Of a stretch of DNA of 64,000 bases, positions 1 to 10,700 are shown piece after piece (the first letter of the stretch is position 1; each line of letters begins with the position of its first letter). The notes under the pieces are model-generated. The model ran no database searches. It saw only the letters and a list, made by a program, of their open reading frames with translations, and was not told the origin of the DNA. A program made the translations under genes and the position numbers. The DNA comes from Cannabis sativa (Eukaryota; Streptophyta; Magnoliopsida; Rosales; Cannabaceae). The stretch is from contig NC_083604.1 of NCBI RefSeq assembly GCF_029168945.1, forward strand, positions 68,402,211-68,466,210, written 5' to 3'.

Positions 1-150
1 CCCGCCAACCCGTGACCCGCCAACCCGTCAACCCGCCAACCCATGCCCTATTCGGGTCCGGGTTCGGTTTCAATTTTTTGAACCCGAAACCCGTGAACCC
101 GAAACCCGCCAACCCGAAACCCGGTAAACCCGCCCGATGTTCAGCCCTAG
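1..150. repeat. terminus of a hAT-like non-autonomous element
   Basis: The first 150 bases are a degenerate array built on CCCGCCAACCCG and CCCGAAACCCG, ending near the border in CGCCCGATGTTCAGCCCTAG. Read on the minus strand this gives a CTAGGGCTGAACATCGGGCG end followed by GGGTTTCGGGTT repeats. That is the style of non-autonomous hAT elements in plants: a short terminal repeat, then subterminal G-rich repeats. The other end lies outside the window, so no duplication can be checked. The class is inferred from style only. Confidence 0.4.
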
Positions 151-1136
151 TCGCCATTCTCTAATACATGACCTGGTCGATCTGCTTTGACCATGTGTCC
201 TCGACCCATTTGGGCCAATACTTGATTCTGTCTCTTGGGAATCTTCTTGAGTAGTTTTAAAGAGATTTGCGACATGGTCCTTACTTAAGTAGATGTACAT
301 GTTATCTCTTTCATTCTAATTTAGTACTTGTGGATGTGGAGGATGTCCTGATCTAGTTTATTCCCCTGGATTCCTTGCATTTCTTTGAGTGAATCCTTGG
401 TTGCCATGTCACGCTTATCTAACATCTGCATTCCCACGAGACAACTTTAGGTTGTCAGGTCACATATTCCTACAATTCATATTACTGCGAGAATGCTCAA
501 GATCTTCGGGTCGAGTTTGTCTTGTATTTATGTTTCTTGGATCTTGTGGATTTTCCATATTTACTGGAATATCCCTTGTACTCCCTGGTTGGTCATCCTG
601 GGGATTTCTGGGATTTTCCAGACATTTTCTCCAGCAAGGGCTTCCTCATTTCTCTTAGTTCTCACTCCTCTGAGCCTTCCCCGAGGCTACCTCGTGTATA
701 TGTTTGGTTGAGTGGGAGGTGCATCACCACGTGATGTTATGGAGGTCGCAGCCTCGCGCTCCAACTAAGCATTTCTTCGGTTCGATTTCGCTAGTCTCTG
801 CTAAAGTTGTCTATTTTTTAATTCCACCAAAGGAACGTATTTCATTGGATCGTATACATCTTCACAACACCTTTCAGGGATCTCGTTATTAGTTCGTTTG
901 AAACCCCATTCATCATTTCTTCTCCTAGAGTGTTGGTTCTCAATGGTCTTCACTCCCTGAGATCCCTAGGGTTCTTTTCCAAGACACTGAGATGTCTCTC
1001 TTTGTTGATCATTGTCATTATAAGGAGTATTTTCCATGCTTAAAAAAATAAAAGACGAGTGATATTCAGGGATGTGTCTTCTGAGTTTTTTTTTTTCTTT
1101 TAAAAAAAACAAAGACTCTTAATGAAAGCACCAAAC
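151..1136 (-). mobile_element. internal part of a minus-strand LTR retroelement (degenerate)
   Basis: This stretch lies directly inside the LTR at 1137-2027. On the minus strand it begins with GTTTGGTGCTTTCATTAAG, which has the position and look of a primer-binding and leader region. Further in, around 480-700, the minus strand has a charged gag-like reading (a run rich in R, P, D, E and N) but no long open frame. The plus-strand open frames here are short and hydrophobic and look like shadows of it. I cannot assign a lineage. Confidence 0.35.
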
Positions 1137-2027
1137 TGTTAACACCAATTTTTGTTTAACCAATAAAAGAGCCTAAACTTAATAAATAATATTTCAGAAT
1201 GATAATAGTTTTAATAATAATAAACAAGAAGGTTTTTACGTGGTTTTGAAATTAATTCTTCATAGTTCACAAGTTCATCTTATTATCGAGATTTGATGAG
1301 TTTACATAATACAATGGGGGAGACAATATTCTTTTTATAGTCTTTCAAGATTGGTCATCCCTTGGTCTGGGAATTCTTCTCCTATTTATAGGTGTCTGGG
1401 AGTGGCATTTATTTCCCCTGATCTTATTTTTACAATTGTTCATGAAACATGGACAATCTCCATATTTTATATTTACAGCACATTGATAAAATAAATAGCT
1501 GCTACGTACAAACTGCCCTTATCTTTATCTAAAACGGTTGTGCTAACTAAATTTTGTTGTGACGTAGTATTACATCTTGGTCTATACCTTGCAGTATACA
1601 TTGTAAAGGAAGTGACGTTGACGTGCCCTCTTTGACCTTCTCACGTTAGACGCTTATAATAAAATATTTATATAATCTTTATAAAAATTTATGATAAGCT
1701 TTTCAAATTACATCTTGTGTGCTCCTTAGGTTAGAGAGTCTTTACACTGCCTCGTCTATCTCATATATCATCTTGTCTCGCTTATTCTTTACTTTGTACT
1801 TCTTGAGATGAACTTTTGTGTTAGTTATTTTTCTCGCTTGTCTTACTAAATGACAGTATTTATGACTCGTCCTTAATTGAATAAGGAGAGACTTAAATAC
1901 GTCCGCAATTACTATTCTTCGAGGAGGGTTACTCAACATATTTAATTCTTTAATATCCGAGCTGGTTTGTTTTCCTGCCTTTTTACACGTGTCGTGATCA
2001 TATTTGTTGCTCAAAATATGAGTAACA
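1137..2027 (-). mobile_element. LTR of a minus-strand LTR retroelement
   Basis: The block starts TGTTAACACC and ends GAGTAACA on the plus strand, an inverted TGTTA/TAACA pair as expected for LTR ends. It carries a minus-strand TATA box (TATAAATAGGAG, near 1381-1392), placing transcription leftward into the adjoining leader at 151-1136. No matching second LTR lies in the window, so neither the 891-base length nor the duplication can be confirmed. The right boundary is the weaker one. Confidence 0.45.
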
Positions 2028-2512
2028 TAATTATTTTTAGGTTAATTAATTAGTTCAAAAGATAAATATTTATTTAAATTTGAATTTGAAAAGTATTTAT
2101 AGATATTGAAATTGGTTAAGATATTTTCTCAAAGTAGTTGAGAGATCTTCTCTAAGTGGTTGAGAGATTCTCTCAACCGATTATTAGATATATAATTCAA
2201 ACCTAAATATCTATAACAAAATTAAGTATAAATATTTATTCAAATAAGTAAATATGATTTAATAATTGATTTGATTTTAAACATTTACTTAAATTTTTTT
2301 TATTGGTTTTGATTTAAGGAGTTTTTATATAAATATGGGAAAATGTAGTATAATTTACTTTTTTTTATGGCATAAATAAATTATACTATCGGGCATGGAG
2401 TTATGAGTTTTTGTTTTTTTTAATTTTTTTTACATTTATATGGACTCTTTTATGCCATATTTTTTTAAAAAAAAATAAAAATCTCATATTTATAAACAAT
2501 AATAAATTTTAT

Positions 2513-2621
2513 CGGAAAAGTCACTGGAAAAATTGATGGTACCGGCAAAGTCACCGGAAAAGTTACCGTCGCCGGAAAAGTCACAGGAAAGTCACCATCG
2601 CCAGAAAAAGTCACCAAAAGT
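2513..2621 (+). repeat. short degenerate tandem repeat, CGGAAAAGTCAC unit
   Basis: Six to seven imperfect copies of a 12-18 base unit with the core CGGAAAAGTCAC occur in a row, with variants such as CCGGCAAAGTCACCGG. The surrounding 2028-2689 is otherwise plain AT-rich sequence in which I see no gene. Confidence 0.55.
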
Positions 2622-2689
2622 AGGTTGTCCTTAAGTAATTTTTTTTTTTAGTGAATGGGTGACTATAAAATTATTTTGTAATTATAAAT

Positions 2690-3275
2690 TGTGACAGTCA
2701 GTAGTCCCGTGATCCGTAAGGGGAAATACCGGGTAAGCTGTGCAGTCCCACATCGCCTGAGGAAGGTCAAGTGTGATGATTCTGAGACTGTGTAGGTATG
2801 AGACTGCACACTTGAAGAAATCTTAAATAGATTGATTGGTACTACCTATATCAACAAGGTGCATCTTGTTTTTCGGTAGCCCATCTCGAAAGAACTCCAC
2901 AGTTAAGCGTGCTTGACCTGGGGCGATTTCAGGATGGGTGACTCCTGGGAAGTTTTCCCAAGAAGTGTGCGAGTGAGGACAAAGCACGCTGGAAACACTT
3001 GTGTTGGTCTGTAGGGTCAGTCGTCAATCCATGAAGCAGCCAGAGTGACGTACTCGTGTATAAGAGTCATTCATTCCGTGGGTGTGAGGACCCAATGGAG
3101 GCTTGAAGCGGGATGTTACAAATGGTATCAGACAAAGTACGCTAGAAACACTCGTGTTGGTCTGTAGGGTCAAGTCATCAATCCAGGAAGCAGTCAGAGT
3201 GGCGTACTCGTGTATAAGAGTCATTCATTCCGTGGATGTAAGGACCCAATAGAGGCTTGAAGCAGAGACGTTACA
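2690..3275 (+). mobile_element. Cassandra TRIM retrotransposon, internally deleted
   Basis: Cassandra elements are terminal-repeat retrotransposons in miniature whose LTRs carry 5S rRNA-like promoter sequence. They encode no protein and move in trans. Here a complete LTR (2690-3120, TGTGACAGTC to GATGTTACA) is followed by TGGTATCAGA (3123-3132), the initiator-tRNA-Met primer-binding site. It then runs straight into the last ~143 bases of a second LTR (3133-3275, ending CGTTACA). The flanks are TAAAT on both sides (2685-2689 and 3276-3280), a clean 5-bp duplication. The interior and most of the 3' LTR are therefore missing, probably by deletion after or during insertion. Confidence 0.87.
2879..2961 (+). 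promoter_or_regulatory. 5S rRNA-like RNA polymerase III promoter inside the Cassandra LTR
   Basis: The block contains AGAACTCCACAGTTAAGCGT and GGATGGGTGACTCCTGGGAA, which match the A-box/intermediate and C-box part of plant 5S rRNA almost base for base. The sequence between them has diverged. It is not a 5S gene: the ends of a 120-base 5S RNA are absent. This domain is the family hallmark of Cassandra LTRs. Confidence 0.8.
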
Positions 3276-3280
3276 TAAAT

Positions 3281-4626
3281 TATAATAATACATTTAGTTT
3301 TTTTTTTTTTTTTTTTAAAAAAAAATGATGTACATTGTTCAATTGTAGATGAATGAAAATTCAAGGAAGGAGCGAGTAAGACCATGGCTGTCCCATTCAC
3401 ATTGCAACAAAATCAAGAAAAGTGGGTCATTTTCAGAAGAAAAAAGAGGCTTATCAATAATGAAATATTACTCCAAATCCAACACCTTTCTTTCTTCCTT
3501 CTTTAATTCAAAGTGAATTCAAATTACCCATATGCCCATACAATATACTCTTGTATTTATTTGTTTATTAAATAATATTTAGGACTAAGGTCTAAGGGCA
3601 ACATGATTTTGTTGACAAATGCACTTTAATAGTAAGTTTTTTTAAGCGTGTAGTGTAGAAAAGTATTGTTGTTTAATGGTGCATTTGTCATGAATAAAAT
3701 AAGTTTAAGTTCGAATTTCATTGCAAAGGGAAAAAATAACAACTGACTTTCATTTTAATAATATGGCAAATATTGAAATATTAATTGTTCAAACAGTAAC
3801 TATTACAACTAGACCTAATATGGAATATTTCTTTCCCTTTTCTTCTCAAGAAACAGTGAATATATATCTAATAATAGAGAATGTAAATTGGTGTCTCCTA
3901 ATCATCACAATGTATGATTATAAGTATATATTCAATCCATTGTTACTTGTCAAAATTTATCAACTAAGTGGTGTTTGGTTGCAAGAATTGAAAATATTAA
4001 TAATGGAAATAAGAATGAAAATTGAAATAAAATTTAAAATGCATAAAAAAAATTGATAATTTTTTTTTAATTTTTTTAAATCTTGCATTGGAATCAAAAT
4101 GAAATAGTCATTCCACCCAAATAGGTGGAATTAGTAGAAAGTCCATTCTAAAAAATTGTTTTCTTTTCCTTTTATTACTTCCAATCAAACGAAAGTTCAT
4201 TATCTTCTTAACTTGAAATGAAAGACATACGTTAATAATGACATTTATTCTAAAGAAAGAAAACTTGGCATTAAGAAAATGGGCATACATATGTTTCAAA
4301 TTTTAGTTTCTTATAAATTTTTCTAAACTAGATTAATCTCAAACAAGGCTTAAAATATAAAGTTGAAACAAAATATATAAGTAGAAGATCACAAACTTAA
4401 AGGTCTTAAATTGTTGTAGCTAGGTATGTAAAAACCATAGATTACAGAAGAAGAATGATCTAGCTAGCAGATAAGGAAACAATCCTTCACGAGCATATAT
4501 ATAATAGCATTATCACACCACAACAAAAGTTATAAATATTGTCTATATAGTTCTACATATGCATGATCCTCTAAACAACACACACACACATTTATATATA
4601 TATATCTTATTAATATATTTATAATA
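3281..4626. other. AT-rich intergenic stretch, no gene seen
   Basis: It holds homopolymer tracts (long T run near 3300) and, at about 3970-4340, GTGTTTGGTTGCAAG facing CAATCAAAC and CTCAAACAAGGC, which may be ends of a decayed MITE. A CA/TA microsatellite lies at 4577-4610, just downstream of the CYSTM gene. The plus-strand open frame at 3721-4056 has composition expected of random AT-rich DNA. Confidence 0.5.
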
Positions 4627-5155
4627 TTAACATATGAACAAGATGGAGGGGTCACAGCAGCACTCGTCAATAAGGCAACAACAACACAAAGCTGCAAGAC
4701 TGAGATATATCACCCCCAAAAAAACAAAACAGATCTATGTAAGAGAATATTATATATAAATAATTTAATCTAATAATAATAATGATAAGAGTGATATGAA
4801 TAAAAGTATAATTAGTAATTAATTACCATCCTTCAAGGAATCCTGGTTCTCTTCTTGGTGGTGGAGCAGCATATTGTGGAGGAGCCATTACAGGAGGGCC
4901 TTGATAGTAACCTAAAAACAGTACCAACCAATTGATAATTGTTTTTAAAAAGAAATAAAAATCAAATCAAAGACAAATTAACCTAAGCTCAAGTTGAAGA
5001 TTTGTGATTTGTTTTAAAATATTTTCCAGGAAAAGGTAAAAGAAAGATTACTACTAAATTAATTAACTAAAAAGTAATTAATACAGGTATACCCAGAAGA
5101 GACATGATGAGGTACCTTGAGCAGGGTAGGGATAAGCATATTTTGGATCATTCAT
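4627..5155 (-). CDS. cysteine-rich transmembrane module (CYSTM) protein, 3 exons
   Basis: CYSTM proteins are small tail-anchored stress-related membrane peptides of eukaryotes that dimerise through a cysteine-rich membrane segment. Exons are 5116-5155, 4827-4911 and 4627-4699 (minus strand). Both introns (204 and 127 bases) have GT-AG ends, and phases agree to give 65 residues. The protein starts MNDPKYAYPYPAQ, continues through a Pro/Tyr/Gln-rich cytosolic stretch (GYYQGPPVMAPPQYAAPPP), then RREPGFLEGC, and ends in the diagnostic segment LAALCCCCLIDECCCDP followed by SILFIC. Length and layout fit the family (about 60-80 residues). Stop is TAA. A TATA box lies about 170 bases upstream. Family recognition is firm; the specific physiological role is unknown. 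Confidence 0.88.
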
Positions 5156-5325
5156 GATGATTTAATTTGTTCTGATCTGAACCAAGTAAGAGATATCAAA
5201 ACTGAAGAGTTTGTAAAGTATTACAAATGAGAGAAAGGGCTTAATTTAGGGGAAGACTGAAGAGGAGTAAGTGATGAGTGGACAAAATACTATTATTGTG
5301 TTTGAGTTGAGTTGGTGTGGAAGGA

Positions 5326-5332
5326 CTTTATA
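5326..5332 (-). promoter_or_regulatory. probable TATA box of the CYSTM gene
   Basis: TATAAAG on the minus strand lies 171-177 bases upstream of the CYSTM start codon. A start site about 30 bases downstream would give a leader of roughly 140 bases. That leader contains a pyrimidine-rich tract on the minus strand (complement of 5256-5271), common in plant leaders. Confidence 0.5.
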
Positions 5333-6827
5333 CCAAAAACAAAATAGTTTCTTTCCTTTATTTTTTTTAATAGTCTAAACCCTATGATGTCTACCTCAAG
5401 TCTTTTACATAATTAATAAATAGACTCTGCTTTTTATGTTCGCGTTTTAATAAAGTTATTCTTTCATTTTCATTCTCTATTTAGTTCCTTTACACTACAC
5501 TGTTTTTTTTCTGGGTTCACTTTTTAGGTTTTGACACGTCTTGCCGTTTTTGAATTTATTCTCTCTGTAAATTCATATGAACACTTCTCCAACTTGGTTT
5601 CATTTTTTTGGAAAAAATTCTATAATAGACCCCTTAAATGGGACACACTCTTGAAATCTCATTTTTCCAATTTTGTTGTTTTGTGATTGGTTGGAAGCAG
5701 TTATTAGAGGGACCAGGTTTACTGGGTCTAAGCACAGGTGATTAATGACTTCTCTGAAATATGGTTGCAAATTTGCAATGGTGTGCCCCGTTTGTTAAAT
5801 ATTGAAATTTTTTACAAAACACTTCTTAACAAAATATGTTCTCATGTATTTTTTTTTTATTTGAAATAATTGTTTAGATAATTTTTTTTTAATTGTCATG
5901 TATGTTATATTTATTTAAGAATTTAAAAAAATTTAAAAAAATTTAAAAAAATTAAACACGCCAAAAATAAATTATTTTATACGCATGCATCATTATTTTA
6001 TTTTATACGCATGTGAAATAAATTGTTTGAATATTATTCTTGTAAATTATTTTAAATTTCTCAAAATTTTATTATTTTATTTAATACAAGTACTTATTAT
6101 TATTTTATTTAATAAAAATTAAAAAAAAAATAACGCTTTCTCTTTTACTTTACTTTGTGTCTCTATGAAGAAGTAGATCTAAATTTTTCTTTTGCCTATT
6201 CTTTCTCTTAAATCCTAACGCTAAATTTTTCTCTCCATAGTGCCTCAAGTCTCTCGCTTCATCTATATCCATAGAAAAATCTTTTCTCTAACGACCGAAC
6301 ACCCTACCCAAATCAGGTAAATGTTGTGGTGTATTGTTATTTTTAGAATATTTTACTAAAATTTAATTCCAATAATGTTTGACTCAAGCTAAACTTGTGT
6401 TAAATTTAACACAAAAATTAATATAAATCAAATTTTAGTGCACAATAAATACCAGTTTTTTAATTACCTCTTTGTCATTCATTAATACTATTTATTAATA
6501 AAAAATATTTTTATATTTATAAAATATTTAAATAATATAAATAAAATTAATTATTTTGTGTATTTTTAATAAGCATTAATACTAATATTATTTTTTATAA
6601 TTGAAGCACAAATACAAAAACTAAATCAAATATAGTTTTATGGTATATTTTGAATCAAATTCAACTCAAAATATATAACATTCATTTAGAATGGTGTATG
6701 ATCTATAATATGTGAAAGGAATCTATATTTTTAACTTTAATTCCATATTCTGTTGTGAAGTGTATGGTTTGTGTTAATATAAAATTTTAAAATAGTTTTA
6801 AGTTTCATAATTGGTTGAGAAGCTTGG
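5333..6827. other. AT-rich upstream region of the CYSTM gene, no gene seen
   Basis: No open frame or RNA gene is recognisable. The region has triple AATTTAAAAA repeats near 5920-5955 and a repeated TTTTATACGCATG at about 5975 and 6000. It presumably contains distal promoter sequence of the CYSTM gene. Confidence 0.5.
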
Positions 6828-7588
6828 AGCATATTTGTCATTATTTTCTGTTTTTTATTAAAAAAAAAACATATTTTAAAAAATGAGAATAAAAACAGTT
6901 TTTTAAAATTTTAAAATACAAATTGTGCTTAGCTAATGTTTTCATACAAAAAATCTTTTCATTTTATTTTTTAAAAATACTTCAATACTTTAAGACCTCG
7001 ATATGAACAAAGTCGGCCCCGAACCCGGCCCCGAACCCGGCCCCAAATTCCAACCTCGGACTCAGGCCCGGCTCGGCCCCGGAGCCGGAGCTAGAGCAAC
7101 CCAAGCCCTATATCTCAGACTGATCCTATACCCCAAACACGGATCCCGAATCCAGACCCGACCTTGGACCCAAACCCAAGTACGAACCAAGGACCCAAAC
7201 CCAGATACGAACCTCGGACCCCAGACTCGGACCACGATCCTAGCCCCGAACCTCGAACCACGACCTTGATGAGTGAGAAAATAAGGAGAGAGAAAGTGAT
7301 GAGAGAGAAAATAAGGTGAGAAAATAGTGAGAGAGAAAGTGATAGAAGAGAAAATAATATGAGAAAATGATATGTATAATGATGTGAGATTAAGTGAAGA
7401 AAAAATATTGACAAAAAATAAATTGTTTTTAAAAACATAAAACAACATTTATTGTTATAGAGTTTTCATTTTCTTTAACTTTATTTTTAATAAACTATTT
7501 TCAAAAACAATGTCAAACATGCTTAACTGTTTTTAAAAAAATAATTTTCTGTTTTTAAATACAAAAAATATTTTTTTGTTACGATGCC
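6828..7588. mobile_element. hexamer-core foldback element, copy A
   Basis: Ends are approximately GGAGCATATTTGTCATT and, inverted, GTGCATGTTTGGCATCG (from CGATGCCAAACATGCAC near 7583), so imperfect terminal inverted repeats. The centre (about 7010-7268) is GC-rich in very AT-rich surroundings and made of degenerate hexamers (CCCGAA, CCCGGC, CCCAAA, CCCAGA types), C-rich on the plus strand. It is followed by a purine tract GAGAGAGAAAGTGATGAGAG repeated with changes to about 7390. Copy B at 9781-10700 has the same parts in opposite orientation. Frames read through the core are low-complexity Pro/Arg/Gln and not genes. Confidence 0.6.
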
Positions 7589-7810
7589 AAACATGCACTT
7601 GATTTCTTTTTTTTTTTTTTCACTTCTTCTATGGTATTTTGATTTGTAACCTTTTAGAAAAATTATAGTAAATGACCCAAATTCATACAACTATGTAAGT
7701 AAATGTTCTCATTTCAAAATTTGTAGAGTATTGATCATTTACACTATTTATTATTTATATTATCTTTTACCATATAAAAAATCAATTTTTTTTTTTATAT
7801 ATATATATAT

Positions 7811-8221
7811 GGAATACTTCTTAATGGGTATTACTTATTAATGGGTACTAAACAAATTTAATTATAAATATTAATTTTAAAAATACTAAACCATTTAATT
7901 TTGATCCGATAACGAATAATAAAATACAAATTTGAACTTCTATGTTTAATTTAGCTTCTTAATTTAAAAAAATATCAAAAAATATATCTTTTTTGCATTA
8001 TATCAAAAATATATTTATATGAAAAATATTTAAGTTAAACTCAAGTTTCTTTACCATTATTTTACCTATTTTTTTTAAGCTAATGTAACAACTCAACAAC
8101 CTTAGCCCATAAATATAAAAATGAGAATTTTTTTCTAATTAAATAGAAAAATTAATCATAAAAACTTAATTTTTTCTAATATTACCAATTCATGGGTAAT
8201 ATCCATTAAAAATGCACCCAT
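7811..8221. mobile_element. MITE with imperfect inverted repeats
   Basis: The left end has TTAATGGGTATTAC and the right end, inverted, TTAATGGATATTAC, at the same distance (10 bases) from the element borders. The match continues weakly for another ~14 bases. Both ends sit in ATATAT sequence, so the duplication cannot be told from the microsatellite. No coding capacity. The superfamily is undetermined. Confidence 0.5.
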
Positions 8222-8251
8222 ATATATACATACAAATATATAAGCATACGA

Positions 8252-8605
8252 TTTTGTCCTATGATGTACTTTCACGGAATGTATTCCGTGAAGTTCCATT
8301 TTAGTGCCCCTTAAAAGAAAGGAGAGCTGTTTCTAGGTGGGTCGCTCCGCGCAAGACATTGCTTAGGACCAACGGGTCACACGACAGGTGCACGATCTAC
8401 TTTGCACGCTCTATCCTTCGGCCCTTCGCCTATCGGCTTGGCTAGATGAGTCTCAGGGTACATTATATGAGTCTCAGGGTACGTTACTATTTTTTAACCC
8501 TAATTACCCCTAGATCAATCCCAGCTCTCAAATCAAATAACTTCCCCATCTAACAGCTGTCGTACATCACAGAATACATCCGTGAAAGTACATCACAGGA
8601 CAAAA
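8252..8605. mobile_element. MITE with ~43-bp inverted repeats and GC-rich centre
   Basis: The left terminus TTTTGTCCTATGATGTACTT (continuing TCACGGAATGTATTCCGTG) matches the inverted right terminus TTTTGTCCTGTGATGTACTT (continuing TCACGGATGTATTCTGTG). Flanks show no clear duplication. The centre (about 8330-8470) is GC-rich and unlike the neighbourhood, with a direct repeat of GAGTCTCAGGGTAC (about 8449 and 8469). No open frame of note. Superfamily not assigned. Confidence 0.7.
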
Positions 8606-9780
8606 AGAGAAAGTTATTTTTGGAGGAAATATATTGACACGGTTGAGTTGAGTGTTCTAGTATATTTAAAAGTTAAAAAGGGGAAGACAAGTGAAAATTT
8701 AATATTTTTAGGTTTAAATAATTGGGTAAGGTTTGCGTGTGATAATAATTGATATGCATATCATCCAAGACATTGATTTTAGGTGGGTTTGATACGAAGG
8801 TATGAAACGGCAGGCTTTATCTATTATTTTCATTAGAAGTAGAATGAAGAAGAATTAAATATATGTTGGCAAAGCTAACTGTACATAATAAAATAATAGT
8901 ACCATAAGGATATGTTAGGAAAATGAATAATTATATATATACTTGTTCTATAAGCAAAAGGTTAAAAGTAGATTTATTGTTTTTATTACGTTGGAAAGAA
9001 TATTTGATGGTTGGATTCAGCTTTCGCAACTTTGGCTTCTGAATACCGAAAGTAGAGGAATTTATTAGATCTGAAATGAATTAATTGAAAACTCATTTGG
9101 TCGAGCAAAGAATCAAGAGGCCACTTGAAACCAACTAATAGTAGTCATTATATATGTATACAGAATATGTGCGTGTGTGCTAGACTTTCCTACTACATGT
9201 TCATACTTAATTACTAGTTAAATTAAAGGCTACATCATAAAATTCCTTCAACAAAAAAAAAAATAATAAATAAATAAATAAATATGGAAGCACACACACT
9301 TTATATCTGGCAAGAGATCATCCCTTCTTTAATTTATTTACGTTTTGTTACTTTTTTTCTTCCTCGGGGGTTTTACAAATAGATTTTTCCAATAATATAC
9401 ACGGGTCAGGTTTAAGTTTTTTTAATAGTAAGTTATAGGGAAAATTTATAGTGCCCTAAAAGGTTGTTTATCTATATTTTCTGTCTATTTTGTAATTTAT
9501 GAGAACTTTTTAGTTATTATTATTATGTATGTTATAATTTTATAGTAGTATTTGTAAATTTTAAAAAAATTAAGAATAGTTTATGATGTTGAAAATAAAA
9601 TTTATTTGGAATTTTCTAAAAATTTACAAGTAGTCTTTTATAACTACAACATACACAATCATGAAACAATATTAGATTAAAAAAAAACTCTCCTATATGC
9701 CAAAATAATAAAAAGTGATCTAAAATTTAGAAGGTGTCGGTATTATAAAATTATCTTAAATTATATTCGGGAAACTAACT
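8606..9780. other. AT-rich intergenic stretch, nothing recognised
   Basis: I see no gene, RNA or clear element. There is an AATA/AAAT microsatellite near 9263-9285. Sequence just left of copy B repeats short motifs such as ACATAC/GTATGT around inverted AAAATTTA runs (9525-9660), perhaps an old foldback. Confidence 0.45.
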
Positions 9781-10700
9781 GCATGTTTGACATCATATCT
9801 AAAAAAACCGTTGTTTTTTTTTTTTTAAAAAAATATTTTTTGAAAACAATTAAGTGTGTTAGGCCTTGAAAATAGTTTTTAAAAATCAAAGTTACAAAAA
9901 ATAAGAATTTTGAGAACAACAACTATTTTAAAAAAATAATTCACTTTTGGTCAATATCTTTTTTCTATTTTATCTCACATCATTCTACTCATCATTTTCT
10001 CATATATATTATTTTCTCTCTCATCACTTTCTTTCTAGGGTGGGGCCAGGATCCGGGGGTTTGGGGTAGGGTTCAAGGTTCGACATAAAGTCGGAGCTAG
10101 GTCCAAGTCTGGGGTCGGGGGTTCAAGGCTAGGGTCTGGGTCGGGGTTCAAGGTCCGGGATCGGAACCAGGTCCACGTTCGGAGTCTGAATTTAGGTTCG
10201 GGTCTGGGTCTAGGGTCCGGGTTCGAGTCTCGAATTTGGGATATGGGTTTGGGTCTGTTTTCGGGGTACAAGGTTCAGAGTCTGATGTCTGGTGTTTGGG
10301 TTGGGGCTTGGGGTCGTGGCTGGGGCCGGGGTCTGGGTTCAGGGCCGTTTTTACGTTCAGGGTCCGTGTCTAGATTTAGGACCGGTGTCCGGGGTTTGGG
10401 GTTTAAAGTCTGATGTCCGGTGTTTGGGTCGAGGTCTGAGTCTAGGTCTAGGTCCGTGTTCGGGGTTCGTGTACGTGAACAAGTTCGAATCCGACGTCTA
10501 GGTCTGGGTCCTAATCAGGTCTTGTTCGTATCAGAATCTCAAAGTAATTATGTGTTTTTCAAAAATTAAAATAAAAATTATTTTTAGAAAATATTAACCA
10601 AACACAACTTGTGTTGTGATAACTTCAAAAATGACTTTTTGTTATCATTTCTAGAAATACTTTTTTGAAAACAAAAAGTAGAAACAACCAAATATGCTTT
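9781..10700. mobile_element. hexamer-core foldback element, copy B
   Basis: Ends are GCATGTTTGACATC at the left and, inverted, GCATATTTGGTTGT at the right. A pyrimidine tract (CTCTCTCATCACTTTCTTTC, near 10016-10036) precedes a G-rich core at about 10037-10515 made of GGGTCT, GGGTTC, GGGTCC, GGGGTT type hexamers. The tract and core are the reverse complement of copy A's layout, so the two are inverted copies of one family. Open frames through the core (both strands) are low-complexity and rejected as genes. Confidence 0.6.

Noticed and set aside
2879..2961. A true 5S rRNA gene
   Set aside because: Only the internal promoter part matches; the 5' and 3' stems of 5S RNA are missing, and the block lies within an LTR.
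3024..3224. 66-residue minus-strand frame in the Cassandra element
   Set aside because: Cassandra encodes no protein. The frame spans the LTR, primer site and truncated LTR.
3721..4056. 111-codon plus-strand frame
   Set aside because: Composition (I, N, K, M, Y) is that of random AT-rich DNA, with no upstream promoter context or family motif.
7003..7448. Pro/Arg-rich and Leu/Phe-rich open frames over the hexamer core
   Set aside because: They simply translate a degenerate 6-base repeat and its purine tract. Several frames on both strands are open at once.
10035..10501. Pro-rich and Gly/Val-rich open frames over copy B
   Set aside because: Same reason: low-complexity translation of the GGGTNN repeat.
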